Origin: an uncultured Granulosicoccaceae bacterium
GTDB lineage: Bacteria; Pseudomonadota; Gammaproteobacteria; Granulosicoccales; Granulosicoccaceae
DNA length: 64,000 nucleotides
Assembly (NCBI GenBank): GCA_938006335.1
Contig: CALLMF010000002.1
Coordinates: 1-64,000, forward strand
Direction of reading: 5' to 3'
Translations under genes and position numbers: made by a program
Shown here: positions 24,410 to 33,602 of the stretch, in pieces
How positions within the stretch are numbered: the stretch's first letter is position 1
Layout of the letters: each line of letters starts with the position of its first letter
Notes under the pieces: generated by a model
What the model saw: the letters and a program-made list of their open reading frames with translations, nothing else
Databases searched by the model: none
Told to the model about the DNA's origin: nothing

Positions 24410-26128
24410 ATGGAATTGTCTGGCGGCGAAGTATTGATCGAAGCGCTCAAGGAGGAAGGGGTCGAGTTCATATTCGGCTACCCCGGCGGCGCGGTTCTGC
24501 ATATCTACGATGCTCTGTATGAGCAGAATTCCGTGAAGCACATTCTTGTGCGGCACGAGCAAGGCGCCACGCACGCAGCTGACGGCTATGCGCGCGCCAC
24601 CGGCAAACCCGGCGTCGTGCTGGTCACCTCGGGCCCGGGTGCGACCAACGCAGTCACCGGTATCGCCACCGCCTTCATGGACTCGATTCCGATGGTTGTG
24701 CTGTCCGGACAGGTACAGAGCCGCTTCATCGGATCGGACGCTTTCCAGGAAGTCGATTGCGTGGGTATCACGCGCCCCTGCGTCAAGCACAACTTCCTAG
24801 TGGATTGTCTGGAGAACTTCGCGACCACCCTGAAAAAGGCTTTCCATGTAGCAACCACCGGCAGACCCGGGCCCGTTGTCGTGGATATCCCCAAGGACTT
24901 CACCACGCCAGGTGTCACCACACCTTTCATGTATCCCAAGAAAATCACGATGCGCTCCTACACGCCGCCGGTGCAGGGTCATCCTGGTCAGATCAGAAAG
25001 GCCGTCGACCTGATCCTGTCGGCCAAGCGGCCGATGATCTATTCCGGGGGTGGCGTTGTGCTCGGCAACGCCGCCAAGCAGCTGATCGAGTTTACCGAGC
25101 ACCTCGGTTATCCGATTACCCAGACCCTCATGGGTCTCGGCGCATTCCCGGCATCCAATCAGCAGAACCTCGGCATGCTTGGCATGCACGGCACGGTCGA
25201 AGCGAACATGGGCATGCACGAGTGCGATGTGCTGATCGCCATCGGCGCCCGCTTTGACGATCGGGTCACCGGTGAGACGAGCAGTTTCTGTCCCAACGCC
25301 AAGATTGTTCATGTGGATGTGGACCCGGCGTCCATCTCCAAGACTGTGACCGTGGACGTGCCGATTGTCGGCAACGTCGAGCAGGTGCTCGAGGCGATGA
25401 TCAGTCTGCTCAAGGAAACCGACCGACGCCCGGACCAGGAGGCGCTCGCGGCCTGGTGGAAGCACCTGAACGGGCTGCGTGACACCAAATGCCTGGCCTA
25501 CGACACCTCGCCTGATCTGATCAAGCCGCAAGCCGTCGTGGAAGCCTTGCACCGTGTAACCGATGGTGATGCCTACGTAACGTCTGATGTCGGCCAGCAC
25601 CAGATGTGGGCTGCCCAGTACTACGGCTTTGACAAGCCGCGCCGTTGGATAAACTCCGGGGGACTCGGGACCATGGGCTTCGGGCTGCCGGCCGCCATCG
25701 GCGTGCAACTCGCCTTCCCGGATGAAATCGTCGCCTGTATCACCGGTGAGGCGAGTATCCAGATGTGTATCCAGGAGCTGTCGACCTGCTTGCAATACGA
25801 TTTGCCGGTCAAGGTCATCTGCCTAAACAACCGGTACATGGGCATGGTGCGACAGTGGCAGGAGTTCAGTTATGAGAAAAGGTATTCGCACTCGTACATG
25901 GATGCGCTGCCAGACTTTGTGAAATTGACCGAGAGCTACGGCCACGTAGGCATGCGAATCGAAGATCCTGCCGATGTCGATGGGGCGCTGAAGGAGGCAT
26001 TCGGAATGCGCAATCGCCTGGTCTTCATGGATTTCCAGACCGACCAATCAGAGAACGTGTACCCGATGATCGAGGCGGGCAAGGGCCACCACGAAATGCG
26101 ACTCAACCCGGCACGGGAGCTCGCCTGA
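24410..26128 (+). CDS. ilvB: Acetolactate synthase, large (catalytic) subunit
   Basis: This ThDP enzyme joins two pyruvates to acetolactate (valine, leucine) or pyruvate and ketobutyrate to acetohydroxybutyrate (isoleucine). The frame is open far upstream but the family N-terminus begins at MELSGGEVLIEALKEEGVEF, at ATG 24410, giving 572 residues, a usual length. The catalytic Glu is in RHEQGATHAADGYARATGKP. The FAD and C-terminal ThDP domains follow, with NNRYMGMVRQWQ. The ThDP-metal motif reads GEAS where many homologues have GDGS. The stop overlaps the ilvN ATG by one base, so the subunits are coupled. Confidence 0.95.
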   Translation: MELSGGEVLIEALKEEGVEFIFGYPGGAVLHIYDALYEQNSVKHILVRHEQGATHAADGYARATGKPGVVLVTSGPGATNAVTGIATAFMDSIPMVVLSGQVQSRFIGSDAFQEVDCVGITRPCVKHNFLVDCLENFATTLKKAFHVATTGRPGPVVVDIPKDFTTPGVTTPFMYPKKITMRSYTPPVQGHPGQIRKAVDLILSAKRPMIYSGGGVVLGNAAKQLIEFTEHLGYPITQTLMGLGAFPASNQQNLGMLGMHGTVEANMGMHECDVLIAIGARFDDRVTGETSSFCPNAKIVHVDVDPASISKTVTVDVPIVGNVEQVLEAMISLLKETDRRPDQEALAAWWKHLNGLRDTKCLAYDTSPDLIKPQAVVEALHRVTDGDAYVTSDVGQHQMWAAQYYGFDKPRRWINSGGLGTMGFGLPAAIGVQLAFPDEIVACITGEASIQMCIQELSTCLQYDLPVKVICLNNRYMGMVRQWQEFSYEKRYSHSYMDALPDFVKLTESYGHVGMRIEDPADVDGALKEAFGMRNRLVFMDFQTDQSENVYPMIEAGKGHHEMRLNPARELA

Positions 26129-26619
26129 TGCGGCATGTGATTTCCGTTCTTATCGAGAACGAATCCGGCGCGTTGTCACGTGTTGCCGGTTTGTTCAGCG
26201 CGCGTGGTTACAACATCGAGTCGTTGACCGTGGCACCCACACATGACCCGACGCTGTCGCGCATGACCATCACCACGCGCGGCACCGAGCGCGTGGTCGA
26301 GCAGATCATCAAGCAGCTGAACAAGCTCGTTGACATCGTGCGTCTTACCGACCTCACTGAAGTGCAGTTCATCGAGCGTGAGATCATGCTCGTGAAGGTG
26401 CGAGCAGTGGAAGCGGGGCGGGAAGAGGTCAAGCGCCTCACAGATATATTTCGCGGGCATATTCTTGACGTAACAGACAACAGCTATGTCGTCGAGCTGA
26501 CGGGTGATGACCACAAGCTGTGCGCGTTCCTGGATGCTGTCAATCGTGACAATGTCATCGAAGTGGTACGCAGTGGCGCTACCGGCATCGCTCGGGGTGA
26601 CAAGGCCTTGCGCGTTTGA
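26128..26619 (+). CDS. ilvN: Acetolactate synthase, small (regulatory) subunit
   Basis: The 163-residue protein starts MRHVISVLIENESGALSRVA, the hallmark of the ACT domain that binds valine and gives feedback inhibition. YNIESLTVAPTHDPTLSRMT follows, as in IlvH/IlvN. The C-terminal half (about 80-163) is the second alpha/beta domain that activates the large subunit. Length matches IlvH (163). Which of the gene names ilvN or ilvH is better cannot be decided from sequence by eye. Confidence 0.95.
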   Translation: MRHVISVLIENESGALSRVAGLFSARGYNIESLTVAPTHDPTLSRMTITTRGTERVVEQIIKQLNKLVDIVRLTDLTEVQFIEREIMLVKVRAVEAGREEVKRLTDIFRGHILDVTDNSYVVELTGDDHKLCAFLDAVNRDNVIEVVRSGATGIARGDKALRV

Positions 26620-26760
26620 GAGCCGGTCACCACGCGGTTGCTTCATCGTATTGTTCACCGGTGTGCTCCCACTTCATTCGACGTTAGCTCCTTGGCAAAC
26701 GGTGAGTATCGTGTTTGTGGACAGCCCTCAATTGTGGACCGTAACCGGGAACCGACGGCG

Positions 26761-27666
26761 ATGATCTTCTGTGTGTTTTCCTACAACCGCGGCGATTTTC
26801 TCAAGCATTGCATCGAGACCATCGAGCGTTGTGCCGCGTCGGCGGAGATCGCGGTGTTCGACGATAACAGTGACGATGAAAACACGCGTGTCGTTCTGGC
26901 CGATATCGCAGGCAGGCATCGCGTGTACTACACGCAAGAGAGTTCCACACACAAGCTAGGTGGGCTGTACGGCAATATCCGGGCGGCGGTCAACGCGTTT
27001 CCTGATGCTCCAGCGCTTTGCCTGTTGCAAGACGACATGCAAATGGTCAGACCGGTGAGTGCATCCGAGCTTGCTGATATCGAAGCGTGCTTCTCCCACA
27101 ATTCTCGGCTCGCCTTCATTCATCCCTGTTTCATCAAGACAACCACCAACAAGAAGTATCGTCGAGCATTGGATTATCGGGAGCACGAGGGATTGTATTT
27201 CCGTCAGGGGATGGGTCATGGTGCCGGCAACTTCTTTTCTGCGGTATCCATTTTGTGCCCGGTACGGCTACGAGCGGCCGGCTGGAAATTCGCTACGTCG
27301 GAGCCGGCAAATGATCAAAGGGCATCCCAGCTCTTCGACAACCTCGCTCAACTGCGCAATCCGTTTGCCATGTGGCTCCCGGAGGTACCCGCATACCGCG
27401 GCAAGATCAAGACCTTGGCTCTGCGGCTGAGCGAGCGTGCTCGAGGTGTCGGACTCTATCCGTTCCGCGTGATGTCGGAGGAGGAAAATCAGCGATTTAT
27501 CGGGCGAGAAGCAGAGGTGCTGCCCGTGGCGGAGGATTTTCTCGAGCTCGTTGGTGAGGGGCCTGCCAAACCCTGGGAGTACTATCCCTTGCAAAACAAA
27601 CCCTGGCTCAAGCGGCTGAACGGGTTGGAGCTCGCTGCGCGACGCCTGTGGGCGAGATTTTCGTGA
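26761..27666 (+). CDS. GT-A fold glycosyltransferase-like protein
   Basis: Starting at ATG 26761 ([20 protein letters not shown]), the 301-residue protein opens like a family-2 glycosyltransferase: a first strand with an Asn-Arg nucleotide contact, then [15 protein letters not shown], and a DxD-like LLQDDMQMV that would bind metal and the sugar nucleotide. No membrane span is visible. The C-terminus is basic and aromatic and might touch the membrane. It sits between ilvN and ilvC, with 141 bases before and 106 bases after, so it may use its own promoter. Substrate unknown. Confidence 0.7.
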   Translation: MIFCVFSYNRGDFLKHCIETIERCAASAEIAVFDDNSDDENTRVVLADIAGRHRVYYTQESSTHKLGGLYGNIRAAVNAFPDAPALCLLQDDMQMVRPVSASELADIEACFSHNSRLAFIHPCFIKTTTNKKYRRALDYREHEGLYFRQGMGHGAGNFFSAVSILCPVRLRAAGWKFATSEPANDQRASQLFDNLAQLRNPFAMWLPEVPAYRGKIKTLALRLSERARGVGLYPFRVMSEEENQRFIGREAEVLPVAEDFLELVGEGPAKPWEYYPLQNKPWLKRLNGLELAARRLWARFS

Positions 27667-27772
27667 TTGCACGGCAATGGGTCCGCACTCAGGGCCGAGT
27701 TTAAATTTACACAAAGGGCGATCGGCCGTAACATTCGGCCTCTTCCCGTCAGACAACCCGCGACTGATTTCA

Positions 27773-29245
27773 ATGGCCAACTATTTCAACACCCTGCCAC
27801 TACGCCTACAGGTGGCAGAGCTCGCCAAATGCCGCTTCATGCATCTCGACGAGTTTTCCGATGGTGTCGAAGCGCTTCGCGGCAAGAAGATGGTCGTCAT
27901 CGGCTGTGGTGCCCAGGGCCTCAACCAGGGCCTCAACCTTCGTGACAGCGGGCTCGACGTGTCTTACGCACTGCGTCAGGCAGCGATCGACGAGAAGCGC
28001 CAGTCGTGGAAGAACGCCAGCGAGAACGGCTTCACCGTTGGCACCTACGAGGAACTCATCCCGGGTGCCGATGTCGTCCTGAACCTGACCCCCGACAAGC
28101 AGCACACGTCCGTGGTCAATGCCGTGATGCCACTGATGAAGCAGGGGTCCTGCCTGTCGTATTCACACGGTTTCAACATCGTTGAAGAGGGCATGCAGGT
28201 ACGTGAGGACATCACCGTGATCATGGTGGCTCCCAAGTGCCCCGGCTCTGAGGTGCGCGCCGAATATGTACGTGGCTTCGGTGTACCGACGCTTATCGCC
28301 GTGCACGAGGACAACGATCCGCGTGGGGAGGGCCTGGCACTGGCCAAGGCCTATGCGGTCGGCACCGGTGGGCACAAGGCGGGCGTGCTTCAGTCGTCGT
28401 TCATCGCCGAGGTCAAATCGGATCTGATGGGCGAGCAGACGATTCTCTGCGGCATGTTGCAGACCGGCTCGCTGCTGTGCTTCGACAAGATGGTCGAGGA
28501 GGGAGTCGATGCGGGCTACGCCTCAAAGCTCATCCAGTACGGGTGGGAGACCGTTACCGAAGCACTCAAGTACGGTGGCGTCACCAACATGATGGATCGC
28601 CTGTCCAATCCGGCCAAGATCATTGCGTATGATCTTTCCGAACAAATGAAGGACATCATGCGTCCGCTGTATCAGAAGCACCAGGACGACATCATGGACG
28701 GTACGTTCTCCAGCACCATGATGGCCGACTGGGCAAATGATGATGCCGAGCTGCTGGGATGGCGTGCCGACACCGCGCAAACCGCCTTCGAGAAAACGCC
28801 TGCTGGCGACATGGACATCAGCGAACAGGAGTATTTCGACCACGGTATTCTGATGGTCGCGATGGTCAAGGCGGGTGTGGAACTCGCCTTCGAGACCATG
28901 ACCGCTGCGGGCATCATTGCCGAGTCTGCCTACTATGAGTCCCTGCACGAGACGCCGTTGATCGCGAACACCATTGCACGCAAGAAGCTGCACGAAATGA
29001 ACGCGACCATTTCCGACACGGCCGAGTACGGTTGCTACCTCTACAACCATGCCTGCGTACCGCTTCTCAAGGACTTCATGAAGCCCATCAAAAGCGATGT
29101 GATCGGGCGTGGCCTGCAGCTCAACGACGCGGGTGTCGACAACGCCCGTCTGATCGAAGTGAACGCCGCCCTGCGCGAGCATCCGGTCGAGCTGATCGGT
29201 GCTGAACTGCGTGGCTACATGGCCGACATGAAGCGCATCATCTGA
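27773..29245 (+). CDS. ilvC: Ketol-acid reductoisomerase, class II
   Basis: The start [13 protein letters not shown] matches the E. coli IlvC N-terminus, so ATG 27773 is used; the product has 490 residues, the length of the long (class II) form. The Rossmann NADPH site is [20 protein letters not shown], with the basic selector in SYALRQ. Metal and substrate residues lie in the duplicated C-terminal helical domains ([18 protein letters not shown] and later [10 protein letters not shown]). It catalyses the second common step of branched-chain amino-acid synthesis, following IlvBN. Confidence 0.97.
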   Translation: MANYFNTLPLRLQVAELAKCRFMHLDEFSDGVEALRGKKMVVIGCGAQGLNQGLNLRDSGLDVSYALRQAAIDEKRQSWKNASENGFTVGTYEELIPGADVVLNLTPDKQHTSVVNAVMPLMKQGSCLSYSHGFNIVEEGMQVREDITVIMVAPKCPGSEVRAEYVRGFGVPTLIAVHEDNDPRGEGLALAKAYAVGTGGHKAGVLQSSFIAEVKSDLMGEQTILCGMLQTGSLLCFDKMVEEGVDAGYASKLIQYGWETVTEALKYGGVTNMMDRLSNPAKIIAYDLSEQMKDIMRPLYQKHQDDIMDGTFSSTMMADWANDDAELLGWRADTAQTAFEKTPAGDMDISEQEYFDHGILMVAMVKAGVELAFETMTAAGIIAESAYYESLHETPLIANTIARKKLHEMNATISDTAEYGCYLYNHACVPLLKDFMKPIKSDVIGRGLQLNDAGVDNARLIEVNAALREHPVELIGAELRGYMADMKRII

Positions 29246-29326
29246 CAACGATCGGTTTGACAATGCCGAGTGTGAACCGATCTTGTGCAAGGCAACGTGC
29301 GAGTCTCGTGATCGTCGCGCCCAGGC

Positions 29327-30760
29327 ATGGCTGAGTCAGGTATTCGTCTTGACGGCCTGTCGGTTGATTTCGATGGTCGCTTCCGGCTCAACGATATCGA
29401 TTGGGCGCTGGATGCCGGGCAGCACTGGTTGCTGCTTGGTGCCAATGGCGCGGGCAAATCTGCATTGGCGGCGGTGCTTGCAGGCCATGGCGATCGGCTT
29501 GGCGGAAGCCTCAGCGGATTGCCCGAGCGCGTCGCCATCGTCTCCTTCGAAGCGCAGGCAGAGTTGATAGCCGCGGAGCGTCGCAAGGACGACGCGGATA
29601 TTCTCGATGTGATCAGTGAAGGTACGCCTGCGCGCGAGATGATCTTCACCGACGATCGCGATGCAGCGCTGGCTGCTGAACTCTGCACCATGTTCGGTCT
29701 CGAGCCACTGCTGGACCGCGCCTTTCGAAAACTCTCCACCGGTGAGACGCGCAAGCTCATGCTGGCTCGGGCGCTGAGTAGTCGGCCTCAGCTGCTGATT
29801 CTCGACGAGCCCTTCGACGGTCTGGATGCGGCAGCACAAGCGCAGCTGCTTTCTCACCTTCATGCGCTGGCAGAGACCACGCAGATGGTTCTCGTGCTCA
29901 ACCGCATGGTAGAAGCTCCGGCGTTCATCACCGATGTGTGCTGGGTGTCTGACGGTAGCCTGCATGCCTGCATAAAGAAGGACGACGAGGCCTGGGCCGA
30001 GCTCGCTCAGCTGATGCACCTGAAGACGAGCGACCTCGAGCTACCGCCCCCCGATCCCGTTGATCGCTTGCCTTCGCTGGACCCCGACAAGGCCCTCGTG
30101 CATCTGTCCAAGGCAACGGTCCGCTATGGTGACACCGTGATTTTCGAAGACATCGACTGGACGATTCGGCCGGGTGAGCACTGGCAGCTGACCGGACCTA
30201 ACGGCAGTGGCAAGACCGCCTTGCTATCACTGATTACCGGCGATCACCCGCAGTGCTATGTCAACGACATCAACGTGTTCGGTTATCAACGTGGCAACGG
30301 CGAGAGCATCTGGGAAATCAAGCGCTTCATCGGTTACGTCTCCACCGCCTTGCAGTGGGAATACCGTGTCGGTACGAACCTGCGCAACGTCATCGTATCG
30401 GGATTTCACGACAGCATCGGGCTCTACACCAAGTACACCGACGAGCAGGGACGCATCGCGGATGCCTGGCTTGAGGTGCTCGGGATGAGTGACCGGGCGA
30501 CGCAACCGTTTACCAGCCTATCGTATGGCGATCAACGTCTGCTGCTGATTGCCCGTGCGATGGTCAAGCATCCGCCGTTGCTTGTGCTCGATGAGCCCTG
30601 CCTCGGGCTCGATGACATGAACCGACAGCTGGTTATCGCCCTGATCGAGCGAATCTGTGCAGGCGGCGAAACCACCGTTCTTTATGTGAACCACCACTCG
30701 GTTGATCGCATCAATGGCATCGAGAAGATGCTTGCCCTGGGTAGCGTAGAGGCTGCGTAG
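29327..30760 (+). CDS. modF: Tandem-ABC ATPase, ModF-like
   Basis: The 477-residue soluble protein has two ABC ATPase modules without membrane segments. Module one has GANGAGKSAL, the signature LSTGETRKL and LLILDEPFDG; module two has GPNGSGKTALL, LSYGDQRLLLIAR and LLVLDEPCLGLDD. This layout and length match E. coli ModF (490). ModF is linked to molybdate genes there, but its role is uncertain, and no molybdate genes lie here, so I would not infer transport. It is separated from ilvC by about 80 bases. Confidence 0.82.
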   Translation: MAESGIRLDGLSVDFDGRFRLNDIDWALDAGQHWLLLGANGAGKSALAAVLAGHGDRLGGSLSGLPERVAIVSFEAQAELIAAERRKDDADILDVISEGTPAREMIFTDDRDAALAAELCTMFGLEPLLDRAFRKLSTGETRKLMLARALSSRPQLLILDEPFDGLDAAAQAQLLSHLHALAETTQMVLVLNRMVEAPAFITDVCWVSDGSLHACIKKDDEAWAELAQLMHLKTSDLELPPPDPVDRLPSLDPDKALVHLSKATVRYGDTVIFEDIDWTIRPGEHWQLTGPNGSGKTALLSLITGDHPQCYVNDINVFGYQRGNGESIWEIKRFIGYVSTALQWEYRVGTNLRNVIVSGFHDSIGLYTKYTDEQGRIADAWLEVLGMSDRATQPFTSLSYGDQRLLLIARAMVKHPPLLVLDEPCLGLDDMNRQLVIALIERICAGGETTVLYVNHHSVDRINGIEKMLALGSVEAA

Positions 30761-30825
30761 GGCACGACGTCGTTTTCGTTGGCCAATCGCCGTGCCGATG
30801 CGCGACATCATCGAGCCGACGTAAC

Positions 30826-31359
30826 TCAGTCTCCGAGTTGCCGATCAAGGCTGTCGACAATCTCGTCGAGCGTCTCATCGATCTTGCCGCCATCGGTAAT
30901 CGCCGTGAGCAGAATCTGCCCGGTCACGCGGTCGACCATTCGTGCGGTCAAGCGGGTGTACTCAAGCCGTTTGATGCCGAAGCGTCGCTTGCGCCTCCAC
31001 TGATGACTCACTTCGAACACGTAGCGAGAGGCGAAGCCATTATCTTCGGGCGCGTCGTCCGGAATGGCATTCGACACCCTGCGAAGTCGACCTGGCAGCA
31101 CGGCATCCGCTTGCTCCGTCGCTCCCTGGTTGACGGGCAGGGAGGCGATGACGTTGTATCCGCGGCTGATCAATCGAGCCGTGAGGCGCGAGCGCGTCTC
31201 GGTCACGTCGTCTTCTGCGGCAATCGCGAAGCTGGAGGAGCGCGTCAGGCCATTCTCAGGCTTGTTGTGCACGCTGACTGATGTACAGGCTGCGAGCCAC
31301 AGGCCACAGCCGAGTGTGCTCGCGGTGGTGAGAAACTGGCGTCGGGTCTGTCGGGACAT
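30826..31359 (-). CDS. Putative Tat-exported lipoprotein
   Basis: ATG 31359 is chosen because a GGAG ribosome site lies at suitable spacing; the frame is open further upstream without support. The 177-residue product begins MSRQTRRQFLTTASTLGC with a twin-arginine pattern and a lipobox (LAAC), so it may be exported folded and lipid-anchored. The mature part is basic and alpha/beta; near the C-terminus there is a VDRVTGQILLTAITDGG strand. I do not recognise the family. It converges on the modF-like gene with 65 bases between the stops. Confidence 0.6.
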   Translation of the reverse strand: MSRQTRRQFLTTASTLGCGLWLAACTSVSVHNKPENGLTRSSSFAIAAEDDVTETRSRLTARLISRGYNVIASLPVNQGATEQADAVLPGRLRRVSNAIPDDAPEDNGFASRYVFEVSHQWRRKRRFGIKRLEYTRLTARMVDRVTGQILLTAITDGGKIDETLDEIVDSLDRQLGD

Positions 31360-31548
31360 GAAATCTCCGGAGCGTGTACTGGCAGAGCGTGGACGGCCCA
31401 CCAGAAACCCATCGGCCGATTGTCGGCGTCGTGCAGTCCGTGCCGGCTGCCTTTGGCGGCTGTACGTCGAAGCGGTGATCAAGGTCTCTGTTTACGCCTG
31501 CGTTCTGTGATCCGTGTTCGATGCCCGTTGCCGCGATAGACTGGGGTC

Positions 31549-32388
31549 ATGGGTTCAGACGACACACAAGACGTGACGGCAGCTCGCGGGGCTTCCCCGG
31601 GCTCTACCGTCGGTGACGCAAGCAGCAATCCGTCGGCGCCCATGCGGCAGCGCTCGCGCAGCATCTACCTGTTGCCGAATCTGTTCACCACCAGTGCAAT
31701 GCTCGCCGGGTTCTACGCGATCGTCATGGCACATGCCGGTGAGTACCGCACCGCGGGCATGGCGATCGTTGCTGCCGCGGTACTCGATGGCTTCGACGGT
31801 CGGGTCGCACGCATGACCAATACCTCGACGCCGTTTGGGGCCGAGTACGACAGCATGTCTGACATGGTGTCCTTTGGCATGGCTCCAGCCTACCTGGCCT
31901 ACGTGTGGTCGCTCTCCAGCCTGGATCAGGCGGATTGGGGGCAGCTCGGCTGGGTTATCGCCTTCGTATTCACCGCCTGCTGTGGTCTGCGACTGGCGCG
32001 CTTCAATGTGGCCGTCGGTACTGCCGACAAGCGCTTTTTTCAAGGGCTCGCCTGCCCGACCGCCGGCGTCGTGCTTGCCACGCTCGTGTGGGTGTGCGAG
32101 GACCTCGATATCGCTGGAACCAGTATCGTGCCGCTGGTATTGCCCGTCACTTGTACGCTCGGGCTGCTGATGGTCAGCAACTTCGCGTACTACAGTTTCA
32201 AGGACATCGGCCAGCGCAAGAGCGTGCCATTCGCCGTGCTTATTGCGCTGGTGCTGGTGTTGCTCACCACGGCAATAGACCCCGCCAAGATGATTCTGGT
32301 GCTTGGTGTGTTGTATGCCGCGTCGGGGCCGGCCTGGTCCGGTTGGAGTCGTTGGCGCAAGCACACCCGGGGAGATCCTCGTGGCTGA
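31549..32388 (+). CDS. pssA: CDP-diacylglycerol--serine O-phosphatidyltransferase
   Basis: This inner-membrane enzyme makes phosphatidylserine, the precursor of phosphatidylethanolamine. The 279-residue protein has an N-terminal polar stretch and then several membrane spans. The CDP-alcohol phosphotransferase motif is complete: DGFDGRVAR followed by GAEYDSMSD, with all the Asp ligands. It is the long form typical of proteobacteria that keep pssA near ilvC. The next gene starts inside its last codons. Confidence 0.93.
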   Translation: MGSDDTQDVTAARGASPGSTVGDASSNPSAPMRQRSRSIYLLPNLFTTSAMLAGFYAIVMAHAGEYRTAGMAIVAAAVLDGFDGRVARMTNTSTPFGAEYDSMSDMVSFGMAPAYLAYVWSLSSLDQADWGQLGWVIAFVFTACCGLRLARFNVAVGTADKRFFQGLACPTAGVVLATLVWVCEDLDIAGTSIVPLVLPVTCTLGLLMVSNFAYYSFKDIGQRKSVPFAVLIALVLVLLTTAIDPAKMILVLGVLYAASGPAWSGWSRWRKHTRGDPRG

Positions 32389-33049
32389 ACTCGGTCGACT
32401 CGAAGCCGCTACCCGGTTCTCTGCAGCACAGCTCCAGGTGATGTCTGCGATGGGTCTCGTGCCGTGGATCCAGCGTGGCATTACGGCCTCCGAGGGAGTA
32501 CCTGTCGGCGCGCCTTCTTCGCCGGTGGTGGCAGCGGTCACGCCGGTCAGTAAGCGGCCCGTAGTCGTGGAGCCATTGGATCTGATGGCGCGACCGGTGC
32601 AGATGCTGAAGCCTGCGTCGGGCCTTGCACGGGTGCTCGTGCTCGTGGACCGTGTGTCTGACAGTGAGGTGGGGTCGGCCTGGGGGGTAGATCAAGCTCG
32701 ATTGCTGTCTCTGATGCTTCAATCGATCCACGTGCGGGACGACGAATACGCACTCGCCACACTGGCGGGACGCGCGGATACAATCGGGGCAGGCCGTACC
32801 GTGCGGGACCTCGTTGAGCCCGGGCTTGCTGCGGTGTTGTTGTTGTCCCACGACATCGAACCTCGACAGCCTGTCGATGAATGCCGTTCGGTGCTGGCGG
32901 CCAATGGACGCGAGCTCGCCGGCTTTCAGGTACACCACCCTGATATCCTGTTGCAGCAGCCCGCCGAAAAGCGACTGGCATGGGAGACGCTCAAGCAACT
33001 GCGCGTGGTCCTGGGTGGCGTAGCCGCGACGCCATCTGCCCGCCAGTAA
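32381..33049 (+). CDS. HolD-like protein (possible DNA polymerase III psi subunit)
   Basis: The start is a GTG at 32381 preceded by GGGGAG; it overlaps the pssA stop by eight bases. The 222-residue product starts VAELGRLEAATRFSAAQLQV, then has a linker and a C-terminal alpha/beta domain ending HHPDILLQQPAEKRLAWETL. That ending resembles the HxP-LL-x-PxxKR segment of uracil-DNA glycosylase family 4 and of psi-like proteins that descend from that fold. In many gammaproteobacteria holD sits directly before rimI, as this gene does. Active-site residues of a glycosylase are not obvious. I infer psi from context with moderate confidence. Confidence 0.5.
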   Translation: MAELGRLEAATRFSAAQLQVMSAMGLVPWIQRGITASEGVPVGAPSSPVVAAVTPVSKRPVVVEPLDLMARPVQMLKPASGLARVLVLVDRVSDSEVGSAWGVDQARLLSLMLQSIHVRDDEYALATLAGRADTIGAGRTVRDLVEPGLAAVLLLSHDIEPRQPVDECRSVLAANGRELAGFQVHHPDILLQQPAEKRLAWETLKQLRVVLGGVAATPSARQ

Positions 33050-33083
33050 CGCTTGTCCGTCCAACTCGAATCACCCCCGTAGC

Positions 33084-33554
33084 ATGAGCGCGCGCCCCGA
33101 GTCAGGTCTTGCGGAGTTCTCGCCGGTCCGGATCGCCGATGTCGAGAGCATTGGCGTCGTCGAGCGACGCAACTACGAGTTCCCATGGACTGATGGGATC
33201 TTCCGGGACTGTGTGCGTGCGGGCTATGTGTGTGAACAGGTACGTGTCGACGGGGCCTTGTGTGGCTACGGCATACTGCAAGTCGCCGCCGACGAAGCGC
33301 ATGTCCTCAACCTCTGCATCGACCGCGAACGTCAGCGCCGTGGCCTGGGTCGCGCGATGCTCGAGCACCTCACCACGATCGCGGTGAATGCTGGCGCACG
33401 AACCCTGTTCCTCGAAGTGCGGCCGTCCAACCCGCGCGCCTTCGAGATGTATCTGGCGGCAGGCTTCAACGAGGTCGGTGTGCGTCCCGGCTACTACGAC
33501 AGTCACCGGGGGCGTGAAGATGCGATCGTGATGGCGCGTGCAATCCACTCGTGA
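33084..33554 (+). CDS. rimI: Ribosomal protein S18 alanine N-acetyltransferase
   Basis: The 156-residue GNAT protein has the acetyl-CoA site RQRRGLGRAMLEHL after the strand AHVLNLCIDRE, then LFLEVRPSNPRAFEMYLAAG and the Tyr-rich GVRPGYYDS that RimI uses in catalysis. It acetylates the N-terminal Ala of S18. The length matches the family (about 150). It lies 34 bases after the HolD-like gene and 48 before prfC. Confidence 0.93.
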   Translation: MSARPESGLAEFSPVRIADVESIGVVERRNYEFPWTDGIFRDCVRAGYVCEQVRVDGALCGYGILQVAADEAHVLNLCIDRERQRRGLGRAMLEHLTTIAVNAGARTLFLEVRPSNPRAFEMYLAAGFNEVGVRPGYYDSHRGREDAIVMARAIHS

Positions 33555-33602
33555 TCGAATCTGCCCCGTATACTGCTCGCGCTTCCTCCCACGCAGCCCC
33601 AG

